Source: Actinokineospora auranticolor (GTDB lineage Bacteria > Actinomycetota > Actinomycetes > Mycobacteriales > Pseudonocardiaceae). From it: DNA of 64,000 nucleotides. Below, one piece after another: positions 31,337-39,152 of the stretch. Each line of letters opens with the position of its first letter. Position 1 is the first letter of the stretch. The stretch is taken from contig NZ_PTIX01000032.1 in assembly GCF_002934265.1 (NCBI RefSeq), positions 1 through 64,000 of the forward strand, written 5' to 3'. The notes beneath the pieces were generated by a model that was not told the DNA's origin, made no database searches, and saw only the letters and a program-made list of their open reading frames with translations. Position numbers and translations under genes: made by a program.

Positions 31337-31782
31337 GGGGCCTGGCCGGGAGCGGTGCCCGCGCCGAAGGCCCAGCCCTCGACCGTGCCGGGGGCGGGGT
31401 TGTAGGCGCCCGCGCCACTGGTGCTGTAGGTCCACGAGCCGCCCGGGGTGCCGTGCCAGTAGGACCAGTAGGCGGTGACCGGGGCGCCGTTGCACGGGTT
31501 GGGCTTGGTGTTGATCTGGCACACGAAGCCCGGTTGGCGCGGGACGAACCCGTAGGTGAACCCGGCGCCGGTGAGCGCGGCCAGGCCGGACGCGGGGTCG
31601 CCGAGCGCGCAGGCGGTCTGGATGGTGCCGCCTACGGCGGTGAAGTCGACGATCACGGTGACGCCGGACGTGCCGGAGCACGCGGCGGCTTGCGCGGGTG
31701 CCGCGCCGAGCGCGGTGGTGACGGCCGCGGTGAGGCCTACCGCCGCCGCTGCGGCGGTTCTGCGGAGTACGGCGGTCTTCAC
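31333..31782 (-). CDS. Secreted single-domain DUF4430 (transcobalamin C-terminal-like) protein
   Basis: A 149-residue secreted protein: signal peptide ending near AQAAAC, then one DUF4430 domain with TAYWSYWHGTPGGSWTYS and GTVEGWAFGAG. It has four cysteines in positions matching the tethered paralogue, so disulfides are likely. It has no anchor, so it should be free or bound to a partner such as the barrel protein encoded upstream. The GTG start has a perfect GGAGGT Shine-Dalgarno 6 nt upstream inside the previous gene, and overlaps its stop (GTGA). Confidence 0.87.
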   Translation of the reverse strand: MKTAVLRRTAAAAAVGLTAAVTTALGAAPAQAAACSGTSGVTVIVDFTAVGGTIQTACALGDPASGLAALTGAGFTYGFVPRQPGFVCQINTKPNPCNGAPVTAYWSYWHGTPGGSWTYSTSGAGAYNPAPGTVEGWAFGAGTAPGQAP

Positions 31783-33020
31783 TTGTTACCTCCATGTGGG
31801 ACACGGCGACGGGACACGAGGACAAGGCCGGTTCCGGTCAGCAGCAACAGGACTCCGACCCAGACCCCGGCGGTGGGCTGGAATCCGGTGGCGGCCAACG
31901 GAGGCGTGCGCGATCCGGCGGGCAGCGGCGCGGCGGCCGAGGTGGTGGTCGTCGTGCCACTGGCGGTTGTGGTCGTAGTAGTAGGCGCGGTCGTGGTGGT
32001 GGTCGGCGTGGGGCAGTCCACAGTGGGCAACGCGGCGGTGGCGCCGTCGGCGGTGATGTCGGCGAAGCTCACCCCGGCGATACCGGGGATGGCCTGGGCC
32101 GCGGCACGGGCGGCGGTGGCCGCGTCGAACTCGGACGCGTTGTGCGGGATCGCGCCGCGGTCGGCTTCCGGGCGGTCGCAACCGACCTGGAGGGTGACCA
32201 GGAACGCGACGGCCTTGTCCGCTTCGGCGGTGCGACCGCCCGCGCGCAACGCCTGTGCGGCCAGGCCGGTGCTGTTGGAGTTCTCGATGCCGCCGTCGAG
32301 GAAGGAGCCGTTGGGTCGCTGGTTGGCGACCAGCCAGTCCAGCCCCTTGGTCGCGGGCTGCGCGCGCCCGGCGGCCAGCAGCGCCTGCACGGTGATCGCG
32401 GTGCCGTCCACGTCGGGCAGGCAGGTCGCCTCCTCGAACGGGACCGGGAAGCCGCCGTCGGGACAGGCGGCGCCCGCGAGGTAGTCGACCGCGAGGTCAG
32501 GCAGTTCGCCCGCACGCTTGAGGGTCAGCACGGCCAGTGCCTGGCTGAAGGTGCTCGTCTGGTCGCCGTATTTCGTGGCGTCCGCGAACCGGCCGGTCCG
32601 CGCGTCCATCAGCGCCAGCAGTCGGGCGTGCAGGTCGATCCCGCCGAAGGTCTTCGGGTCGATGCCCTGTGCCTGGGCCACAAGGCCGAGTTTGGCCAGC
32701 GGGCCGACGTAGGACTCACCGCCGCCGGGGAAGGCGTAGTAGGTGGCGTTGGCCGGGACGGCGAGGAACGCGGTGGCCTTCTCCGCCGCGCCCTTGGCCA
32801 CGCCCGCCGCGTCGAGCGCGAGGACGACGTCGGCGGTCAGGCCGTGGTCCGGCATGCCGGGGACGCCCGGGGTGTCGATGTACTCGCCGTCGACCAGCTG
32901 CCTGGCCAACCACCCGGCGGCCGTGTCGTCGGCGGTGACCGCCGCCTGGGCGGGGGCCGTCGCGGTGACCGTGACCGCGACCGCGAACACCGTGGCCGTG
33001 ATCCTCCGGCCTAAACCCAT
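31779..33020 (-). CDS. Transcobalamin-like alpha/alpha-barrel surface protein with LAATG signal
   Basis: First gene of the operon, 413 residues. Signal peptide (RRITATVFAVAVTVTATAPAQA), then helical-repeat segments of the prenyltransferase/terpene cyclase-like toroid (TAAGWLARQLVDGEY, GLDWLVANQRPNGSF, NSNSTGLAAQALRAGG, AIPGIAGVSFADI), a Thr-rich linker, LAATGF, a membrane helix and SRRRVPHGG. NSNSTGLAAQAL strongly recalls the YSTGMAVQAL segment of human intrinsic factor, and the barrel ends with a GVSFADI...VDC stretch like that protein's GKTYLDV...TC. I infer cobalamin binding at the wall, anchored by a class E-type sortase. The start is the ATG at 33020; AGGAG is unusually close (1 nt). Codon 3 is TTA, rare at this GC content. 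Confidence 0.82.
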   Translation of the reverse strand: MGLGRRITATVFAVAVTVTATAPAQAAVTADDTAAGWLARQLVDGEYIDTPGVPGMPDHGLTADVVLALDAAGVAKGAAEKATAFLAVPANATYYAFPGGGESYVGPLAKLGLVAQAQGIDPKTFGGIDLHARLLALMDARTGRFADATKYGDQTSTFSQALAVLTLKRAGELPDLAVDYLAGAACPDGGFPVPFEEATCLPDVDGTAITVQALLAAGRAQPATKGLDWLVANQRPNGSFLDGGIENSNSTGLAAQALRAGGRTAEADKAVAFLVTLQVGCDRPEADRGAIPHNASEFDAATAARAAAQAIPGIAGVSFADITADGATAALPTVDCPTPTTTTTAPTTTTTTASGTTTTTSAAAPLPAGSRTPPLAATGFQPTAGVWVGVLLLLTGTGLVLVSRRRVPHGGNK

Positions 33021-33116
33021 TCTCCTACGCCTCTCGCGCTCGCGGCGGCGTGGGAACCCGGACCCGCGCGACAACGGCGGGGAGCGTCCAGGCTCCGACC
33101 CGCTGTCCTCGACGGT

Positions 33117-33242
33117 GTGCGGAGCAGACCGCGCCCAGCGGGTATTCGGGCTCACCACCGTCTCTCGGTGGCCTACCGTTGCGGGACAGCGCCGGATTCC
33201 GACCGGACTTCCCCCGACTGGGCACGGGTGCGTTCCGCTCAC
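33117..33242 (-). ncRNA. Cobalamin riboswitch
   Basis: On the minus strand the conserved core is plain: GGGGAAG, CCGGTCGGAATCCGG, CTGTCCCGCAACGGT (33175-33191) and the B12-box-like AGCCCGAATACCCGC (33138-33152). The outer helix closes between GTG(AG)CGGA (33234-33242) and TCCGCAC (33117-33123). About 96 nt separate it from the first ATG. In that space ACGCC and GGCGT can pair around GCG/CGC just 5' of the AGGAG, a possible ribosome-site sequestering hairpin. This predicts repression of the uptake operon when cobalamin is plentiful. Confidence 0.92.
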
Positions 33243-33294
33243 GATCATGCCGGGCGGGCCGGCGCCGCCGCAAGATCCGAATAGGTCACCCGGC

Positions 33295-33997
33295 TCACGT
33301 GGCCGGGCAGGCGCCCCGCGCGCGGTTGACGGCACGGACGGCGGCGACGCCCACCAGCACGACCGCGGAAAGCCTGAAGCACAACGACTTCACCGCCGAC
33401 ACGGAACCTGACCGCCGTGGCCAGGAGGTCGATCCGGGTGGGGTACGCGGTGATGCCCGCGTCCTCGACGTAGTTCAGCGCGGCGCCCACCAGCGGCAAC
33501 AACGCGATCCACGCGCGCACCCGCGGCGCGGCGTTGCGCAGGGTGTGACGCAGTCCGAGGGTGAGGGCGGCGGCGAAGGACAGGGCCAACGGGATGTCCA
33601 GCAAGAGGATCAGCAGGGGGTCGGTCCGGCCGTCGGCCCGTAGGTGGTCAGCCACGAATAGGCCGTGTCGGCGGCCAAGGCGGCGGCGGTGAGCAACGAG
33701 TCGTGGGGGGGTCGCGCAGGTCGAGGGCGCCGGGAGCGGCGAGGGTGGCGACGATCAGCGGGCGCAGCAGCGCGCCCATGAAGATCACGGCGAGCAGCAG
33801 CGACTGCCCTCGCGCACGACGCCCGCGCGCTGTCCGGCCGCCATCAGGTCCCCCACGATCTCCACGGGGTGCTGGAAGCCCGGGGGCAGGCTCGGGTGGA
33901 ACGACGAGGTGTTCAGCACGGTGACGGTGAACGCCTCGGGGTCGCGCCGGTAGGCGGCCGCGGCGGTGATCTCGTCCCGCCTGCTCGCTCGGGGCAC
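33295..33997 (-). pseudogene. Frameshifted membrane-protein gene, unknown family
   Basis: The minus strand reads as one protein only if four frame changes are allowed: near 33808, at a run of seven G at 33705-33711, near 33625 and near 33415. The pieces are an N-terminal soluble part (VPRASRRDEIT ... VGDLMAAGQRAGVVREG), then hydrophobic helices SLLLAVIFMGALLRPLIVA, DSLLTAAALAADTAYSWL, LLILLLDIPLALSFAAALTL, IALLPLVGAALNYVEDAG and LSAVVLVGVAAVRAV, ending at TGA 33295. I do not recognise the family. Either the gene is decaying or the sequence has indel errors here. It lies between the stressosome terminator and the riboswitch. Confidence 0.7.
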
Positions 33998-34040
33998 GAC
34001 ACCTCCCGGAGGTGAAGGTGAATGTTCACTCTCGCCGTAG

Positions 34041-34077
34041 CACTGAACCACCCCGAACCGACCGGGGTGATTCAGTG
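34041..34077 (-). terminator. Hairpin terminator of the stressosome operon
   Basis: A 15-bp stem (34041-34055 with 34063-34077, one internal mismatch) with a 7-nt loop begins 3 nt after the stop codon of the receiver-PP2C gene. There is no U-tract, which is common in actinobacteria. Confidence 0.6.
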
Positions 34078-34080
34078 GGC

Positions 34081-35622
34081 TCAGTCGCGGCGCAGGACGA
34101 GGAGCGCGATGTCGTCGTCCTTGTCCTGGCCGAAGTCGGCGAGCAGGCGCTCGCAGATGGCCTCGGGGGACTCCCCGTGGCGCATCGAGGCGCGCAGCCG
34201 CTCCATGTCGGCGTCGAGTGGGACCGTGCGGCGCTCGATGAGGCCGTCGGTCATCAGCACGACCGTGGTGCCCGGGGGCACGTCCACGGTGGTCGCGGGC
34301 GGGCGCGGGGTGGCGACGCCCAGCAGCGCCCCGGGCAGCCGCAGGTAGCGGGCGCCGTCGGCGTCGAGGAACAGCGGCGGGATGTGACCGGCGTTGGCCA
34401 CGGTCGCGCGGCCCGCCACCGGGTCGAGCAGCAGCACACACAGCGTGGTCAGGCCCTCGGGGTGGAAGCGCCGGAGCATCGCGTTGAGGCGTTCCACGAT
34501 CAGGTCCGGGCCGTGCCCCTCGATCGCGTAGGCGCGCAGCGCGTGCCGCACCTCCCCCATGATCGTCGCGGCCTCGATGGAGTGGCCGGTGACGTCGCCG
34601 ATCGCCACCAGCAGCCGGTCGTCGAGCTCGGCGACCTCGTAGAAGTCGCCGCCCACCTGGGCCACCGTGGACGCGGGCACGTACCGGGCGGCCATGGTGA
34701 CGCCCGGGCGGCGCGGCAGCACGCTGGGCAGCAGGCTGCGCTGGAGCGCCAGGGCGACGTCGTGCTCGTCGGTGAACGCGCGCAGCCCCTCCGCCGCGAC
34801 CGCCGTGGCCAGCCCCAGCTGCACCAGCAGGTCCCGTTCCTCCGGCGCCCCCACGGCCGCCTCCGGCACCGCGACGCAGGTCACGGGGCACTCGGGCTTG
34901 GTCCTCGACAGCGCGGCGCACAGCCCGCCGGGCAGCGCTCGCACGGCCGAGGTGACGCCGTCGGGCAGGTGCTCGTCGGCGAGCGCGGTCGCCCCGTGCG
35001 GCGCGAGCGCCACCGGCCCGCCGGGGCCGGGGGTGCTCCCCCACAGCTCAGCGCCGTCGCGCAGCCGAACGAGCACGGTCGCGCCGCTGCCGAGCACGGC
35101 GGCGGCCCCCCGGGTGGCGGCGGTGACCAGGGCCGGGAAGGTGCGCGCCGCGTTGACCTCCAGGCTGGCCGCGGTGAGCCGGGACAGCCGGGCGGCCAGG
35201 TTCTCGGCGGCGGCCCGCGCCCGGTAGTAGCGCAGCGCGGCCTTGACGGTGGCCAGCAGCTCACCCGGGTCGACGGGTTCGGACAGGTACGCGTCGGCGC
35301 CGCGGGTCAGGCCCGCCGCGCGGTCGCTGGCCTCGATGTGGCTCGCCGAGACGTGCACGACCGGCACCACCGCGGTCGCCGGGTCGCTCTTGATCACCTC
35401 GCACACCTCGAACCCGCTCATGTCCGGCAGGTTCACGTCGAGGATCACCAGGTCGACGCCGTCGCGCACGCGGGCGAGCGCGCTCGCGCCGGTGTCCGCC
35501 TCGATGATCTCGTGGCCGTTGCGGCGCAGCCAGCCACCGGTGATCATGCGGCTGGCCTCGGTGTCGTCTACCACCAGGATGCGGGCCGGGCGGTCTTGGT
35601 CGTCGAAGGGCCGGGCGGTCAT
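34081..35622 (-). CDS. Receiver-PP2C (RsbU-like) serine phosphatase
   Basis: A 513-residue fusion. Residues about 12-130 are a receiver (ILVVDDTEASR, phosphoacceptor Asp in LVILDVNLPDMSG, Lys replaced at the usual KP site, which reads YLSEPVDP). A GAF-like linker follows, then a SpoIIE/PP2C phosphatase from about 280 (GGDFYEV, IGDVTGHS, NAGHIPPL, MTDGLIERR, DDDIALLVLR) with the metal-binding acids. It should dephosphorylate an anti-sigma antagonist in response to phosphorelay or stressosome input. The loss of the conserved receiver Lys is odd, since it normally stabilises the active form. ATGA overlap with the preceding kinase. Confidence 0.88.
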   Translation of the reverse strand: MTARPFDDQDRPARILVVDDTEASRMITGGWLRRNGHEIIEADTGASALARVRDGVDLVILDVNLPDMSGFEVCEVIKSDPATAVVPVVHVSASHIEASDRAAGLTRGADAYLSEPVDPGELLATVKAALRYYRARAAAENLAARLSRLTAASLEVNAARTFPALVTAATRGAAAVLGSGATVLVRLRDGAELWGSTPGPGGPVALAPHGATALADEHLPDGVTSAVRALPGGLCAALSRTKPECPVTCVAVPEAAVGAPEERDLLVQLGLATAVAAEGLRAFTDEHDVALALQRSLLPSVLPRRPGVTMAARYVPASTVAQVGGDFYEVAELDDRLLVAIGDVTGHSIEAATIMGEVRHALRAYAIEGHGPDLIVERLNAMLRRFHPEGLTTLCVLLLDPVAGRATVANAGHIPPLFLDADGARYLRLPGALLGVATPRPPATTVDVPPGTTVVLMTDGLIERRTVPLDADMERLRASMRHGESPEAICERLLADFGQDKDDDIALLVLRRD

Positions 35623-37358
35623 GACCCGGCGACCAGCTCGGTGGTGGCCGGGTCGACCGCGGCCAGGGCGCGGTGGATGCCGTCGCGGACGGACTCGGTG
35701 GACAGCTGCGAGGTGCGCAGCACGGCGACGCCGCTGTGCCGGTCGCGGTGGTCGGCGGACTCCAGCGCGAGCACCGGGGTGGCGACCAGCCGGGGGTCGC
35801 GGCGCATGCCCTCCAGGCAGTCGTCGGCGTGCGGGGCGGCCAGGTCGAGCACGAGCAGCCCGGGCGGTTCCGCGGCGGCCATCAGCACGGCGCCCGCGCC
35901 GTCGGAGGTCTCCCGCACGGATCCGACGAGCGGACCGACCACAGTGGTCAGTCGGGCACGGAGCGTGTCGTCCGCGGTGACCAGCAGCGCCGATCGGGGA
36001 CGGGCCTGGGGACGCGGGGCCCGCAAAGGAAGTCGCACGGTCACCAGCGTGCCCCGCCCGGGCGTGCTCCGCAGATCGAGTGAACCGCCGAGCACCTCGA
36101 TCAGTCCCTTGGCGTACGGCAGCCCGAGGCCGGTGCCCGCGCTCTTGGCCTGCAACGGGCCGGGCACCTGGTGGAACTCCTCGAAGACCTTGTCGACGTG
36201 CTCGGCGGGGATGCCGATGCCGGTGTCGGCGACGGTGAACTCCCAGTGCTCGCCGTCGCACGCGGCGGTGACCCGGACCTCGCCGCGCTCGGTGAACTTG
36301 AGCCCGTTGGACACCAGGTTGCGCAGGACGTGCCCGAGCAGCGTCTCGTCGGTGCGCGGCGGCGGCGCGTCGGGCAGGTCGTCGATCACCAGCGCCACCG
36401 CGCTGTCGCGGGTGATGGGCAGGAAACCGTCGCGCAGCCGGGCGAGCAGCAGCCGCGGGTCGACCTCGGTGTAGCGGGGTTCGAGCCTGCCGGACTCCGC
36501 CTTGGCCACGTCCAGCAGGTCGTTGACCAGGGTGAGCAGCGCGGTGCCGGAGCCGGTGATCACCTCCAGCTGCCTGCGCTGGTCGGCGGTGAGCGGGTCG
36601 GCGCCGGGGCCGAGCAGCAGCCGCGCGAGGCCGACGATCGAGTTGACCGGGGTGCGGACCTCGTGGCTCACATTGGACCAGAACCGGTTCTTGGCCTCGC
36701 TTGCTCGTCGCAGCTCGATACCCGTCTGGTCCAGTTCGGCATAGAGAGCCACCACGCCGCGGTTAGTCTCGTCGAGCTCTTCGGTCAACTCGCCATAGAG
36801 CGCGACAACACCGCGGTTGGTCTCTTCCAGTTCCGCGTTGAGGGTGAGTAGTTCCTCTTGCTTGCGCTCGAGGCTTTCCAACGTCAGAAGAAGTTCTTCG
36901 TTCTGCGCGCGCAGCTCGTCCGCAGCGTTGGTCTCCCCCAGACTGCCAAGAGCATCACGCAGCCGTACAAGTTCGTCTTGGCCCGGGTAGCCCATTCCGG
37001 CCGGGAGGCGTTTGGACACGCGCACCTCGACCCGGCCCCGGAAGTTCACGACGCACACCTCGTCGAGCAGGCGTTCGGCGGTGGCCCAGCCGGGTTCGTC
37101 CACCGGCAGCCGGTCGACGCCGGTGCGCAGCCGCACGGTCAGCGCGGGCGAGGGCGCCGAGGTCACCGCGAACGCCGCCACCACCACGCGCTTCCCGGTG
37201 AGCAGCACGCGGCCCAGGTCGCTGAGCGCGGTGGCCACCCGGATCTGGTCCTGGGCCTCCAACCCGACCGCGCGGGCCGCCTCGCGGCCGCGCTGGCGCA
37301 GCAGGAACACGTCCTGCTCACCCGCCAGCGTCACCACCAGCAGCTCGTCCGCGCTCAT
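35619..37358 (-). CDS. Stressosome-linked soluble histidine kinase with C-terminal receiver-like domain
   Basis: A 579-residue cytoplasmic kinase with no membrane helix. The N-terminal 130 residues resemble a degenerate RsbT/HATPase fold. A coiled coil follows (about 160-225) that contains the unit ETNRGVVALY twice. Then HisKA (His in SHEVRTPVN), HATPase_c (NLVSNGLKFTERG, DTGIGIP, GTGLGLPYAKGL) and a C-terminal domain shaped like a receiver (SALLVTADDTLRARL, GLLVLDLAAPHADD), probably degenerate. It likely senses through partners in the stressosome and signals to the receiver-PP2C encoded next. ATGA overlaps join it to both neighbours. Confidence 0.88.
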   Translation of the reverse strand: MSADELLVVTLAGEQDVFLLRQRGREAARAVGLEAQDQIRVATALSDLGRVLLTGKRVVVAAFAVTSAPSPALTVRLRTGVDRLPVDEPGWATAERLLDEVCVVNFRGRVEVRVSKRLPAGMGYPGQDELVRLRDALGSLGETNAADELRAQNEELLLTLESLERKQEELLTLNAELEETNRGVVALYGELTEELDETNRGVVALYAELDQTGIELRRASEAKNRFWSNVSHEVRTPVNSIVGLARLLLGPGADPLTADQRRQLEVITGSGTALLTLVNDLLDVAKAESGRLEPRYTEVDPRLLLARLRDGFLPITRDSAVALVIDDLPDAPPPRTDETLLGHVLRNLVSNGLKFTERGEVRVTAACDGEHWEFTVADTGIGIPAEHVDKVFEEFHQVPGPLQAKSAGTGLGLPYAKGLIEVLGGSLDLRSTPGRGTLVTVRLPLRAPRPQARPRSALLVTADDTLRARLTTVVGPLVGSVRETSDGAGAVLMAAAEPPGLLVLDLAAPHADDCLEGMRRDPRLVATPVLALESADHRDRHSGVAVLRTSQLSTESVRDGIHRALAAVDPATTELVAGS

Positions 37359-38377
37359 CGCGCACCCGGCTTGGCCACCACCACACTGGCGTCGTCGCGC
37401 CGCACACCGGCCTCCCGCAGCAGTTCCAGCCCGATCACCAAGGGGTCGGCCGACCACCGGACAACGGGGTCGACGCCCCAGCGGTCGTTGAGCCCGTCCG
37501 AGTGCATCACCACGACGGCACCGGGCGGTAGGTCGTAGGTGAACTCCCGGACCGTACGCGCCTGGTAACCGGCGACACCGGGCAGCGACACCAGGCCGTT
37601 CTTGCGCTCGGACACGACCGCGCCCGCGATGTTGCCCACACCCGCGTACCGCAGGGTGCGCGCGGTCGGGTCCAGTTCGGCCACCGCGACCGCGCCGCCG
37701 CGGGTGCCCAGCATGGCGGTGTGCAGGCGCCGCACGACCCGCTCGGGCGGCGCCCAGTCGCCGTCGAGGAACGCGCGCACGGCGGCCCGGGACGCCGACG
37801 CGGCCAGCGGTCCGTGGCCCGCGCCGTCGCAGAGCATGAGCAGCAGCCGGTCGCCGTCCCGGCGGATGGCGTAGGCGTCGCCGCAGACCTCCTCGCCCGC
37901 GATCGGCTTGGTGACGCCGATGGCGAACCCGGGGGTGGGGACGGTGCGGCGGTCCGGGCCGAAGCGGGCGGCGAGGACGGTGCCGTCGGGGGTGGAGCGC
38001 AGCGAGCAGACATCGGCGAGCCTGCGCACCGCGCCGAGACCGATGCCCAGCGTGCCGGTGGTGGAGTGGCCGTCCAGGAAAGCCAGTTCCGTGTCCGGGA
38101 TGCCGGGGCCGTTGTCGACCGCGGCCACCTCGATCTCGGCGTGGTCGGCCGTGCGCAACGCACGCAGCAGCAGCACGCCCTGGTCGGCGTGCTTGCACAG
38201 GTTCGTGGCGATCTCCGTCACCGCGATCCCCACCTCGGCGGCGCGGGACCCCGGGAACGCCAACCGCTCGGCGAGGTTCGCCACCGCGCGCCGGGCGGCG
38301 CCCACGGCGGACAGCTCCTCCACCGGCAGCCAGATGACGTCCTCCGCGGTGGGCAGGTGGTCGGTCCCCGCGCTCAC
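37355..38377 (-). CDS. RsbT-like ATPase fused to SpoIIE/RsbX-type phosphatase
   Basis: A 340-residue protein. Residues about 15-150 are a HATPase_c anti-sigma-kinase-like module (EIATNLCKHA, DNGPGIPD, TGTLGIGLGAVRRLAD). About 160-335 is a PP2C-like SpoIIE domain (CGDAYAI, LCDGAGHGPLA, MHSDGLNDRWG). In Bacillus, RsbX resets the stressosome by dephosphorylating RsbR and RsbS; this fused form in an rsbRST operon probably does the same. I chose the GTG at 38377, which gives a GTGA overlap with rsbT, rather than the GTG three codons upstream. Confidence 0.87.
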   Translation of the reverse strand: MSAGTDHLPTAEDVIWLPVEELSAVGAARRAVANLAERLAFPGSRAAEVGIAVTEIATNLCKHADQGVLLLRALRTADHAEIEVAAVDNGPGIPDTELAFLDGHSTTGTLGIGLGAVRRLADVCSLRSTPDGTVLAARFGPDRRTVPTPGFAIGVTKPIAGEEVCGDAYAIRRDGDRLLLMLCDGAGHGPLAASASRAAVRAFLDGDWAPPERVVRRLHTAMLGTRGGAVAVAELDPTARTLRYAGVGNIAGAVVSERKNGLVSLPGVAGYQARTVREFTYDLPPGAVVVMHSDGLNDRWGVDPVVRWSADPLVIGLELLREAGVRRDDASVVVAKPGAR

Positions 38378-38784
38378 CGGGACCACTTGACGACGGTCAC
38401 CGTGGTGCCCTGGCCCGCCCCGGTGTCGAGGGTGAACTCGTCGACCAGCCTGCGCGCGCCGCTGAGCCCCAGGCCCATGCCCCGGCCGCTGGTCCAGCCG
38501 TCGGTGAGGGCGAGGTCGACGTCGGGGATGCCGGGGCCGTCGTCCTGGAAGCTGGCGCGCACACCCGACCGCCGCCCCTCGGTGAGGAACTCGACCACCG
38601 CCGTGCCACCGCCGCCGTAGGTGAGGGTGTTGCGGGCCAGCTCGCTGGTGGCGGTGACCAGCTTGGTCTGGTCGACCAGCGACAGCTTCGCCTTCTGCGC
38701 GTAGGACCGCACCGCCTGCCGGACCCGCACGACGTCCTCGTCGGCGGTGATCGGGATCTCCTCCCGCGCGGCCGGCGGGGTCAC
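38374..38784 (-). CDS. rsbT: Stressosome switch kinase RsbT
   Basis: A 136-residue serine/threonine kinase of the GHKL fold. Motifs: TATSELARNTLTYGGGG (N-box), QDDGPGIPD (G1) and GRGMGLGLSGARRLVD (G2 lid). In the stressosome model it phosphorylates RsbR and RsbS, then leaves to activate a PP2C phosphatase. The GTG start overlaps the rsbS stop (GTGA). Confidence 0.93.
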   Translation of the reverse strand: MTPPAAREEIPITADEDVVRVRQAVRSYAQKAKLSLVDQTKLVTATSELARNTLTYGGGGTAVVEFLTEGRRSGVRASFQDDGPGIPDVDLALTDGWTSGRGMGLGLSGARRLVDEFTLDTGAGQGTTVTVVKWSR

Positions 38785-39149
38785 CGGTCGGTCCGGTCCC
38801 CGAGGGCGGCGAGGATGGCCAGGCCCTTCTCCAGGTCGAGGGCCGTGCGGACCTCGCCGAGGGTCAGACCGAGTTCCACGAGCGTGATCGCGACCGCCGG
38901 GCGCATGCCGACCACCACGGTCTCGGCGTCGAAGAGCCGGGAGGTGGCGGCGATGGTGGCGAACATGCGACCGATGAAGGAGTCGACGATGTCGACCGCG
39001 GAGATGTCGAGGATGACGCCGCGGGCGCCGGACGAGCAGATCTTCTCGGCCAGGTCCTCCTGCAGCGCGAGCACGTCGCGGTCCTGCAGGTCGATCTGGA
39101 TGGACGCGAGCAGCACGTCACCGATCTTGAGGATGGGGATGCGTTCCAC
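38781..39149 (-). CDS. rsbS: Stressosome scaffold STAS protein RsbS
   Basis: A 122-residue single STAS domain. VILDISAVDIVDSFIGRMF contains the conserved serine that RsbT phosphorylates (DS in IVDSFIGR). VVVGMRPAVAITLVELGL is the usual C-terminal part. It forms the stressosome core with RsbR and holds RsbT when unphosphorylated. The GTG start lies 3 bp after the rsbR stop. Confidence 0.94.
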   Translation of the reverse strand: MERIPILKIGDVLLASIQIDLQDRDVLALQEDLAEKICSSGARGVILDISAVDIVDSFIGRMFATIAATSRLFDAETVVVGMRPAVAITLVELGLTLGEVRTALDLEKGLAILAALGDRTDR

Positions 39150-39152
39150 GGC

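Noticed and set aside
33025-33273. An 82-codon open frame over the riboswitch
   Set aside because: The region is explained by a structured RNA; the predicted peptide is Arg/Pro-rich and non-conserved in appearance.
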